Assembly: GCA_044376465.1 (NCBI GenBank)
Contig: JBILKW010000061.1
Span: 1-11,522 of the forward strand
DNA: 11,522 nucleotides
Direction of reading: 5' to 3'
DNA from: CAJBVG01 sp044376465
Lineage (GTDB): Bacteria > Bacteroidota > Bacteroidia > Sphingobacteriales > Sphingobacteriaceae
The position numbers and the translations under genes are program-made. Below the pieces are notes generated by a model that was given only the letters and a program-made list of their open reading frames with translations, had not been told where the DNA came from and did no database searches. How positions within the stretch are numbered: position 1 is the first letter of the stretch; every line of letters starts with the position of its first letter. Of the stretch, positions 1-5,845 are shown one piece after another.

Positions 1-498
1 GATTTTACTGAAGAAGAAAAAAATAATTTGTACCGAATGATTGGCATGGGTGCTTTGAAATATTATTTACTAAAAGTAGACCCTAAGAAACGCTTGTTGT
101 TCGACCCGAACGAATCCATCGATTTGCAAGGAAACACAGGGCCTTTTATACAATACTCGTACGCACGTATACAATCTATTTTAAGAAAAGCAGCGCAAAC
201 AATTGATGCAGATACAAGCATAAAAAGTTTGAATGCGAATGAAAAAGATTGCATAGTATTGATGCTGAAATACCCTGCTATAATAGAAGAAGCGGCAAAA
301 GCATACAGTCCGGCATTGCTCTCTAATTATTTATACGAACTGGCAAAAACCTTTAACAAGTTTTACCACGACGATCCTATCTTAAAATTAGAGGATGCTG
401 ACAGATTGAATTTCCGTTTACTCATTTGTAAAAACATTTCGGAAATTATTTCGAGTGGTATGAAACTGTTAGGCATAGAAGTACCCGAAAGAATGTAA
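1..498 (+). CDS. argS: Arginyl-tRNA synthetase, C-terminal part (5' end outside window)
   Basis: Class I aminoacyl-tRNA synthetase that attaches arginine to tRNA-Arg in the cytoplasm. The reading frame is open from base 1, so this is a fragment of 165 residues and the true start lies upstream. The fragment opens with a conserved ArgS stretch: GALKYYLLKVDPKK, then SIDLQGNTGPFIQYSYAR, which leads into the helical DALR anticodon-binding domain. The end, with KLLGIEVPERM just before the TAA, is the usual ArgS C-terminus, so the 3' end is complete. The HIGH and KMSKS-type catalytic motifs are not visible because they belong to the missing part. The next gene starts 16 bases downstream on the same strand with no visible terminator between them, so the two may share a transcript. 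The family call is firm. Confidence 0.95.
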   Translation, partial: DFTEEEKNNLYRMIGMGALKYYLLKVDPKKRLLFDPNESIDLQGNTGPFIQYSYARIQSILRKAAQTIDADTSIKSLNANEKDCIVLMLKYPAIIEEAAKAYSPALLSNYLYELAKTFNKFYHDDPILKLEDADRLNFRLLICKNISEIISSGMKLLGIEVPERM

Positions 499-514
499 AT
501 AGAATATAAAAAGT

Positions 515-2218
515 ATGAAGCACAAACCTGCCTTCCTCTTTTCCATTTTCTTTTTTCTAGTTCTCTCTACCAACAAGGCACAAGTATTTACTGAACTCCA
601 CAGCTTTAAACTGTACGCAGATAGTGCCACCAACTACTCAAGTATTTGGATGGATGTGGATCAGGATTATGATTTAGATTTGCTCAATTTCTCCATTTTA
701 AATAAGCCTAACAGCTTGTACGTACAAGATGAAAATGGTTTTAAAAAAGTAAACAGTGTTTTTGACAAAGACGGAGGAAATGCCAACGGTGCTTGCTATG
801 CGGATATAGACATGGACGGCGATTTAGATGTATTTGTGTATTCTATTTTTGGGCAGAAAAATTACTTGTACATACAAGAGAGCAAAGGGCTTTTTAGAAA
901 AGAAGTATTGCAAGAAATTACGCAGCAAGAGAACAATGCATTTTATGCAAGTTTCTCTGATGTGAATTTAGATAATTATCCAGATTTAATAATTGCAGAT
1001 ACTGAACTCTGGAACCCAAAAACCATAAAAAAACCTAGCCGTATTTATTATAATGATGGAAGAGGAAATTTTACGAAAGCAAAATCCGAATCTTTTTTTG
1101 TTCCAAAGTCAGATACTCGAAATGTAATGCTAGCAGACGTAAACCAAGATGCACGCGAAGATTTAATGTTACTAAATTTCGGTTCAGAAAATACCTTGTA
1201 CTTAAAAAATAACGCAAACATATTTAACAAGGTAAGCAGTAACATGAGTATTATAGCGGGAGATTATGTTGATGCAAAAGCAGCGGATGTTGACAATGAT
1301 GGAGATTTAGATATTTTGTTGGTTAATTTAAAAACAGGAATTGAGTTATATAGAAACGACGGGAACTTGTTGTTTACCATGGTTCCGGATGTATTTAAAT
1401 TAATTAATTTTCCAATTGCTGGCATAGAGATTATTGATTATAACAACGATGGAAATATGGATGTGTTGTTGCATAAATCCTTTAGTAAGGAGAAAAAAAT
1501 ATTCATCAACCAGAACGATCAACATCAATATATAAAATTTAAATTAAGAGCAGATAGGGCAAACTTACATGCCATTGGAGCAAAGGTTTATGTTAGCACC
1601 CTTGCAAATGATAGGAAATATTGGCAATACAAAGAAGTACGTGCAAATAAACAAGCCTATGTAAATGATGTGTACGATTTACATTTCGGAATAGCCGATA
1701 TGAAAAATATAGATACAGTAAAAGTGATTTGGCCCGATGGTACCGAGCAATTTTATGCAGATTTATTGCCTAATCAATCTTATTTTATAGAGCAAGGAAT
1801 GGAGGTTAAATTATTAGCAAACCCAAGCATTGCAAACCAAACATTGGATAGAATAAAAGACATGAGTGTAAGCGTAGTAGCCCATGATTTTACTTATGGT
1901 GAAATTGATGGGATTACAGTATTTTATGAAAATAAAGGCTTAGTGCAACAAGATGTAGAAGTGAGTATCAACTTATCTGTTCCCATGAATCTATTCAACA
2001 GTTTCCCGATGCCAAATGAAAGCAGCACGACTCAGTTTGTGTGGAAAATAAAAAGTGTGCCGGCGCAATACAGAGGAATTATAACACTCAGTGTACGCAG
2101 CCCCAACATAGAAGAAACTGCTGCCATAGAACAAAAAATTGAAGTAATGTTGGAGCCGCGCATCGGCGACGAGCAGAGCAGTAACAATGAAGTGGTATTG
2201 GTAAAGAAGATAAAGTAA
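515..2218 (+). CDS. Secreted FG-GAP/VCBS beta-propeller protein with ASPIC/UnbV domain
   Basis: 567-residue exported protein. Residues 1-22 form a Sec signal peptide: basic start, hydrophobic FLFSIFFFLVL, probable cleavage near TNKAQ. Six calcium-loop-like FG-GAP/VCBS motifs of the form DxDxDxxxD start at residues 47, 97, 149, 208, 258 and 308; clear examples are DIDMDGDLD and DVDNDGDLD. Their 50-59 residue spacing predicts a beta-propeller. Residues about 351-412 match the ASPIC/UnbV module (AIGAKVYV, then LHFGI, then VKVIWPDGT). The last 120 or so residues look like an all-beta CARDB-like domain ending in SSNNEVVLV. I see no type IX secretion C-terminal sorting domain and no lipobox. Family members are cell-surface or extracellular and often bind carbohydrate or act in adhesion; the ligand here is unknown. 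The ATG is preceded by an A-rich leader and no Shine-Dalgarno motif. Confidence 0.85.
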   Translation: MKHKPAFLFSIFFFLVLSTNKAQVFTELHSFKLYADSATNYSSIWMDVDQDYDLDLLNFSILNKPNSLYVQDENGFKKVNSVFDKDGGNANGACYADIDMDGDLDVFVYSIFGQKNYLYIQESKGLFRKEVLQEITQQENNAFYASFSDVNLDNYPDLIIADTELWNPKTIKKPSRIYYNDGRGNFTKAKSESFFVPKSDTRNVMLADVNQDAREDLMLLNFGSENTLYLKNNANIFNKVSSNMSIIAGDYVDAKAADVDNDGDLDILLVNLKTGIELYRNDGNLLFTMVPDVFKLINFPIAGIEIIDYNNDGNMDVLLHKSFSKEKKIFINQNDQHQYIKFKLRADRANLHAIGAKVYVSTLANDRKYWQYKEVRANKQAYVNDVYDLHFGIADMKNIDTVKVIWPDGTEQFYADLLPNQSYFIEQGMEVKLLANPSIANQTLDRIKDMSVSVVAHDFTYGEIDGITVFYENKGLVQQDVEVSINLSVPMNLFNSFPMPNESSTTQFVWKIKSVPAQYRGIITLSVRSPNIEETAAIEQKIEVMLEPRIGDEQSSNNEVVLVKKIK

Positions 2219-2285
2219 ATGCGACTGTACGATAGCAAAAAAAAATCTATGTGTTTATAAAAAACCTTAAATGCCTTTTCACAGA

Positions 2286-2300
2286 GAGTAAATATTACTC
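2286..2300 (+). terminator. Weak hairpin, possible terminator of the FG-GAP gene
   Basis: GAGTAA and TTACTC form a six-base-pair stem around an ATA loop, followed by ATTTT. It lies 68 bases after the stop codon of the + strand gene. The stem has only two G-C pairs and the T-tract is short, so this is a tentative call. Apart from this, the rest of 2219-2346 shows no gene or motif I recognise. Confidence 0.3.
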
Positions 2301-2346
2301 ATTTTCATAGCGTATCATCGTAGGTACTTAGCGTCTATTGTGACCC

Positions 2347-2386
2347 AAAAACAAAAAAGGGGCGATAATCAAACGATCATGCCCCT
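2347..2386 (-). terminator. Intrinsic terminator of the lat-hbd operon
   Basis: Read on the - strand, AGGGGC (2386-2381) pairs with GCCCCT (2363-2358). The stem continues inward with ATGATC against GATAAT-like bases (one bulge, one mismatch) to a four-base loop. The hairpin is followed directly by a T-rich tract, TTTTTTGTTTTT. It lies 36 bases past the hbd stop codon, correctly oriented for leftward transcription. The + strand side of the hairpin has no T-tract, so it probably works in one direction only. Confidence 0.85.
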
Positions 2387-2387
2387 C

Positions 2388-2427
2388 AATTAGCTTATTA
2401 GCTAATTACCTCATTAGCTAATTAATT
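2388..2427. repeat. Octamer tandem repeat, consensus nATTAGCT
   Basis: Five consecutive 8-base units read AATTAGCT, TATTAGCT, AATTACCT, CATTAGCT and AATTAATT. The unit core TTAGCTAA is a palindrome. The array starts one base beyond the terminator hairpin and runs into the last codons of hbd, so the hbd stop codon (2422-2424) lies inside the final degenerate unit. It looks like a short repeat generated or maintained by slippage. No function is evident. Confidence 0.7.
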
Positions 2428-3324
2428 TATCTTCCATCTACTAAAGTAGTTCGATACCTTAAGGTCTTTTGTGCCGTGCGAATAATCGTAGAAGCCACGT
2501 TTAGATTTTACACCTAACTCGCCTGCGGCAACCATTTTTACTAAGAGTGGGCAAGGTGCGTATTTAGGGTTTCCGAAACCATCATGTAATACATTTAAAA
2601 TTGCCAAGCAAACGTCGAGGCCAATAAAATCTGCTAATTGCAAAGGGCCCATAGGGTGAGCCATGCCTAATTTCATTACGGTATCAATTTCTTCAACACC
2701 TGCAATTCCTTCAAACAAGGTATAAATTGCTTCGTTGATCATTGGCATTAAAATACGGTTGGCCACAAAACCCGGGTAATCGTTTACCAAGGTAGGCACT
2801 TTATCAATTTTTTTAGCCAGTTCCACAATGGTTTCGCAAACAACTTGATCTGTTTGGTATCCTGCAATTACTTCAACCAATTTCATCATTGGCACCGGGT
2901 TCATAAAGTGCATGCCAATAACGTTTTTTGCTCGGCCAGAAGCTGCACCAATTTCTGTAATAGAAATAGAAGAAGTATTGGTAGCTAATATTGCTTCGGG
3001 CTTGGTTAGTGTACCCAGTTCTTTAAATAGTTTCATTTTAATTTCCGGGTTTTCAGTAGCCGCTTCTACTACTAAATCTGCATGCAGTACACCTTCTTTT
3101 AAATCGGTATAAGTAGTGAGGTTGTGCAGGGTGGCATTTTTTAGTTCTTCAGAAATAATACCTTTTGCTACCATGCGGTCTGCATTTTTTGCAATGGTTT
3201 CTAATGCACGTTTTAATGCATCGGGGTTTACATCAATTAAACTTACTTTATATCCATATTGAGCAAATACGTGCGCAATACCGTTTCCCATCGTACCAGA
3301 ACCAATTACCGAAATGTGTTTCAT
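2422..3324 (-). CDS. hbd: 3-hydroxybutyryl-CoA dehydrogenase (3-hydroxyacyl-CoA dehydrogenase family)
   Basis: Cytoplasmic NAD(P)-dependent enzyme that interconverts (S)-3-hydroxybutyryl-CoA and acetoacetyl-CoA. At 300 residues it has the size of a stand-alone single-function enzyme, with no fused hydratase domain. The Rossmann dinucleotide motif GSGTMG is at residues 8-13, and Asp31 ends the second strand, where it would contact the ribose. The family's catalytic set is intact: Ser118 in NTSS, His139 in HFMNPVP, Glu151, and Asn189 in FVANR. Their spacing equals that of Ser137, His158, Glu170 and Asn208 in the human mitochondrial enzyme. The C-terminal helical domain carries GPLQLADFIGLD. The gene starts 17 bases after lat with no terminator between, so the two are probably co-transcribed. 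Possible roles are the end of lysine/glutaryl-CoA breakdown, fatty acid oxidation or butanoate metabolism; the partner favours lysine. Confidence 0.93.
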   Translation of the reverse strand: MKHISVIGSGTMGNGIAHVFAQYGYKVSLIDVNPDALKRALETIAKNADRMVAKGIISEELKNATLHNLTTYTDLKEGVLHADLVVEAATENPEIKMKLFKELGTLTKPEAILATNTSSISITEIGAASGRAKNVIGMHFMNPVPMMKLVEVIAGYQTDQVVCETIVELAKKIDKVPTLVNDYPGFVANRILMPMINEAIYTLFEGIAGVEEIDTVMKLGMAHPMGPLQLADFIGLDVCLAILNVLHDGFGNPKYAPCPLLVKMVAAGELGVKSKRGFYDYSHGTKDLKVSNYFSRWKIN

Positions 3325-3341
3325 TTTTAAAGCGATCGTGT

Positions 3342-4673
3342 TTATAATTCTTTAACTATTTTTTCAAGTATTTCCATGCCCATGTCAACATGTTTTTTGT
3401 CTAGGGTGAGCGCAGGACGGAAACGGATAGTGTTATGGCCACAGCCTAAGAACATCACGTTGTGATCCATTCCTTTGCTTACAAATTGGTCGCGCATTGC
3501 TTTTGTAGGAAAATCAAAGGCTACCATTAAACCTTTACCTCTAACGTTGCTTATGTTTGCATTACGAGTAGAAATGTCGGAAATGGTGTCGTATAAATAC
3601 TTACCAACGTGTTCGGCATTAGTTAATAAATGATCTTCTTCAACAATTTCCAAAATGCGTGAGGAGCGAACCATGTCAACTAAATTACCACCCCAAGTGG
3701 AGTTAATGCGTGATGATACGTTAAATACATTCGTTTCAATTTCATCTACTTTTTTGCCTGCTAAAATTCCGCAAACTTGCATTTTTTTACCAAACGCTAA
3801 AATATCGGGGCGGGCATGTTCACCAAAGTGTTCGTGTGCCCAAAACTTGCCTGTTAACCCTACGCCACTTTGCACCTCATCATAAATTAAAAAAGCATCG
3901 TTTTCGTCAGCCAATATTCTTAGTTTCTCTAGGTACTCTTTACGGAAATGGTTATCACCTCCCTCAGATTGAATCGGCTCAATAATAATGGCGCAAATAT
4001 CATCAGGGTTATTTTTAAATGCTGTTTTTATTTGGCTGATTGATAACTCTTCTCTTTGCAATAAATCCTCATAATTATCATCTGTATACGGGAATTTTAT
4101 TTTAGGATTTGATACACGTGGCCAGTCAAATTTTGCGAACCATTTTGTTTTATCGGGCAATGTATTGGTTAAGCTCAACGTATAGCCTGATCTGCCATGG
4201 AACGCTTGTTCAAAATGTAAAATTTTGAAACCCTTTTCATAGGTGTAACCTTTCTGGAAATTTTTCTGAACTTTCCAGTCCATGGCAACCTTTAACGCAT
4301 TTTCGATGGCTAATGAACCGCCAGCAATAAAAAATGCGTGGGGTAAATAAGATGGAATGCCAACTCTAGAGAAGGTGTCCACAAATTGTGCGTATTGAGG
4401 TGTGTAAACGTCGGAGTTAGACGGGTTTGTTAATGCTGCTAGCATTAAGTTTTTCTTAAATTCTTCGTCGTTTACCATTTTTGGGTGGTTGTAACCCAAG
4501 GGTACTGAGGCAAAACAAGTAAAAAAATCGAGTAACTGGCGATTGTTTTTAGAGTCGTGGATCCACACTCCGTTACTCTTTTCCATGTCGAAAACCATAT
4601 CGTAGCCGTCTGCCAAAATATGCTTGTTCAAGGTTTCTTGAACTTGGTTTGGGGATATGTTTACTTTATACAT
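3342..4673 (-). CDS. lat: L-lysine 6-aminotransferase
   Basis: PLP-dependent class III aminotransferase. It moves the epsilon-amino group of L-lysine to 2-oxoglutarate, giving glutamate and aminoadipate semialdehyde, which cyclises to piperideine-6-carboxylate. The 443-residue protein fits the LAT family typified by Mycobacterium tuberculosis Rv3290c. Family-specific stretches include AALTNPSNSDVY (79-90), FFIAGGSLAIENALK (114-128) and the C-terminal NTIRFRPALTL. PLP contacts are Asp265 in YDEVQSG and the Schiff-base Lys296 in AFGKKMQVCG, which aligns with Lys300 of the mycobacterial enzyme. Glu237 in EPIQSEGGD and Thr326 in NSTWGG also match. The ATG follows an A/T-rich leader with a good Bacteroidota -7 box. 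It is the first gene of a likely operon with hbd. The aldehyde dehydrogenase of the next step is not in the window. Confidence 0.93.
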   Translation of the reverse strand: MYKVNISPNQVQETLNKHILADGYDMVFDMEKSNGVWIHDSKNNRQLLDFFTCFASVPLGYNHPKMVNDEEFKKNLMLAALTNPSNSDVYTPQYAQFVDTFSRVGIPSYLPHAFFIAGGSLAIENALKVAMDWKVQKNFQKGYTYEKGFKILHFEQAFHGRSGYTLSLTNTLPDKTKWFAKFDWPRVSNPKIKFPYTDDNYEDLLQREELSISQIKTAFKNNPDDICAIIIEPIQSEGGDNHFRKEYLEKLRILADENDAFLIYDEVQSGVGLTGKFWAHEHFGEHARPDILAFGKKMQVCGILAGKKVDEIETNVFNVSSRINSTWGGNLVDMVRSSRILEIVEEDHLLTNAEHVGKYLYDTISDISTRNANISNVRGKGLMVAFDFPTKAMRDQFVSKGMDHNVMFLGCGHNTIRFRPALTLDKKHVDMGMEILEKIVKEL

Positions 4674-4688
4674 ATGCTAAATTTTACA

Positions 4689-4696
4689 CAAAGGTA
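4689..4696 (-). promoter_or_regulatory. Bacteroidota-type -7 promoter box for lat-hbd
   Basis: On the - strand TACCTTTG matches the Bacteroidota housekeeping -7 consensus TAnnTTTG exactly. It ends 15 bases before the lat ATG, which would give a short leader of about 10 bases. I do not see a good TTTG -33 box at the expected distance, so the assignment rests on the -7 box and its position. Confidence 0.5.
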
Positions 4697-4760
4697 GTTA
4701 AAAAAAGCCTTAAAATGGCCAGATTGGGGCAATTTATCAAATTCGGACAAATATTCTTAT

Positions 4761-4789
4761 AGGAATAATTCCTCGAGAATTAAGTTCTC
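4761..4789. promoter_or_regulatory. Two adjacent inverted repeats upstream of lat
   Basis: AGGAAT and ATTCCT (4761-4773, one-base centre) lie next to GAGAA and TTCTC (4775-4789, five-base centre), separated by one base. They sit about 65-100 bases upstream of the lat -7 box, in the intergenic region between the deaminase-family gene and lat. They could be operator half-sites or a weak hairpin following the upstream gene. No T-tract follows, so a terminator is unlikely. In AT-rich DNA such repeats can arise by chance. Confidence 0.25.
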
Positions 4790-4798
4790 AATAAGGTA

Positions 4799-4817
4799 TT
4801 AATTTTAGAAAAATTAA
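4799..4817 (-). terminator. AT-only hairpin after the deaminase-family gene
   Basis: TTAATTTT and AAAATTAA form a perfect eight-base-pair stem with a three-base loop, beginning four bases after the stop codon of the upstream gene. The stem has no G-C pair and no separate T-tract follows it. It might pause or protect the 3' end, but it is not a convincing intrinsic terminator. Confidence 0.25.
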
Positions 4818-4821
4818 GAGG

Positions 4822-5769
4822 TTATGGTAGGTAGAACTTTTCAAAGGCTTCCATTTTACCCAAATTGCCTAATAATCCGCCGGTATGTACAAAGAGTATT
4901 TTTTTTATAGTAGTAGTGCTTGTATTTTCTTCCATCCATTTATAACAAGTGGCCAATGCTTTGGCAGTATATACTGGGTCAAGTAAAATACCTGTATTGC
5001 GTTGGAACTGGAAGGAAAACTCCAGCAGTTCGTTGGTATGTTGGGCATAGCGACCGTATTCTTGAGTAGCGTGTAGGCTCAAGCGGTTAGCGGGTATAGA
5101 GTATGGAGTACTGGGCAGTGAGTATTGGGTATCTGGCAGGAGTAGTTGTGCTAGGTTGGATTTTATTTCTTCGAGGCCATTGTGTACAACTACAGAATGT
5201 AAATGAGTGTTTAGTTTGTTTGTGTGTATAGCGTTTAAAATTCCTGCGCTGGTACAGGCTGTACCGGCTGCAATAAATATATCGGTGTATTCTTCTGTTA
5301 ATTCTGAAATAATTTCTTCGCACCCTTTTGCTCCTAATGCAGATAATCCTCCTTCATCTATAACATAAGCTAGCGCATCTTCTTTAAAGTAAGAGTTGAA
5401 GAGGGCCGGTTTATTTTTGTAGTCATCTCTGCTTACTTGTATGATTTTCATGCCCATCATTTTACAAAGTAGCAGTATTTCAGAGGGTTTTCTAGCTTCT
5501 TCTCCGCGTACAAATGCGATGCTGCTAAAACCAAATTTTGCCGATGCCGATGCTAATGCAAGTAAATGGTTGGAGTGAGCACCTCCAAAACTCACCAATT
5601 TTGTTTTATGTTGATGGTGTGCCTCGGCTACTTGGTATTTTAATTTTCTCCATTTGTTGCCAGAAATCAATGGGTCAATTAAATCATCACGTTTCATAAA
5701 CAACTGATACCCTTTTGGCACGTTGTACGTAATTTCTTGAATGGGAGAGTGAATCTGGAAAGCAAACAT
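4822..5769 (-). CDS. PLP-dependent D-cysteine desulfhydrase/ACC deaminase-family enzyme
   Basis: Cytoplasmic fold-type II PLP enzyme of 315 residues. The PLP lysine is Lys39 in SGNKWRKLKY, and the substrate-contacting Ser66 is in GGAHSNH. The phosphate-binding region AAGTACTSAG spans 168-176. Residues Tyr267-Thr268 in DPVYTAK and Thr296 in FVHTGG fit the desulfhydrase pattern. True ACC deaminases carry Tyr-Glu and Leu at these places, so D-cysteine desulfhydrase or a related D-amino-acid lyase is more likely than ACC deamination; the substrate is not proven. Residues 213-226 (DTQYSLPSTPYSIP) are encoded by a six-unit heptamer array and look like an added loop between the AQLLLP helix and the conserved EYGRYAQHTNELLEF region. 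The ATG lies only 14 bases past the T-tract of the previous gene's terminator. Confidence 0.85.
   Translation of the reverse strand: MFAFQIHSPIQEITYNVPKGYQLFMKRDDLIDPLISGNKWRKLKYQVAEAHHQHKTKLVSFGGAHSNHLLALASASAKFGFSSIAFVRGEEARKPSEILLLCKMMGMKIIQVSRDDYKNKPALFNSYFKEDALAYVIDEGGLSALGAKGCEEIISELTEEYTDIFIAAGTACTSAGILNAIHTNKLNTHLHSVVVHNGLEEIKSNLAQLLLPDTQYSLPSTPYSIPANRLSLHATQEYGRYAQHTNELLEFSFQFQRNTGILLDPVYTAKALATCYKWMEENTSTTTIKKILFVHTGGLLGNLGKMEAFEKFYLP
5092..5133. repeat. In-frame heptamer array inside the deaminase-family gene
   Basis: On the + strand six consecutive 7-base units fit G(A/G)GTAT(T/C) loosely: GGGTATA, GAGTATG, GAGTACT, GGGCAGT, GAGTATT and GGGTATC. The total of 42 bases equals exactly 14 codons (residues 213-226), so the reading frame is kept. 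The unit GAGTATT also occurs on the - strand of the intergenic array at 8164-8191, which suggests one repeat family. The base composition is richer in G than the surrounding gene. Confidence 0.65.
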
Positions 5770-5783
5770 GATGCAACATTAAT

Positions 5784-5817
5784 AAAAAACCCTTAAAAGT
5801 ACGACGACTTTTAAGGG
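5784..5817 (-). terminator. Strong intrinsic terminator of the DUF6588 gene
   Basis: On the - strand CCCTTAAAAGT (5817-5807) pairs perfectly with ACTTTTAAGGG (5800-5790) around a six-base loop, giving an 11-base-pair stem followed at once by TTTTTTATT. It lies 28 bases after the DUF6588 stop codon. It ends only 14 bases before the ATG of the next gene, so that gene needs read-through or a promoter overlapping this hairpin. Confidence 0.92.
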
Positions 5818-5845
5818 GCATATCAATTTATTTGTTGGGTCTATA

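Noticed and set aside
63..254. Short antisense frame within argS
   Set aside because: It lies fully inside a conserved coding region, and its hydrophobic look comes from the complement of Lys- and Asn-rich codons.
2032..2238. Antisense frame across the 3' end of the FG-GAP gene into the convergent intergenic region
   Set aside because: It overlaps a supported gene almost entirely and has no family resemblance; the intergenic part is too short to suggest a separate gene.
5087..5323. 78-residue open frame on the - strand inside the deaminase-family gene
   Set aside because: It is a shifted-frame shadow of a well-supported gene on the same strand, rich in Arg and Tyr, with no recognisable domain.
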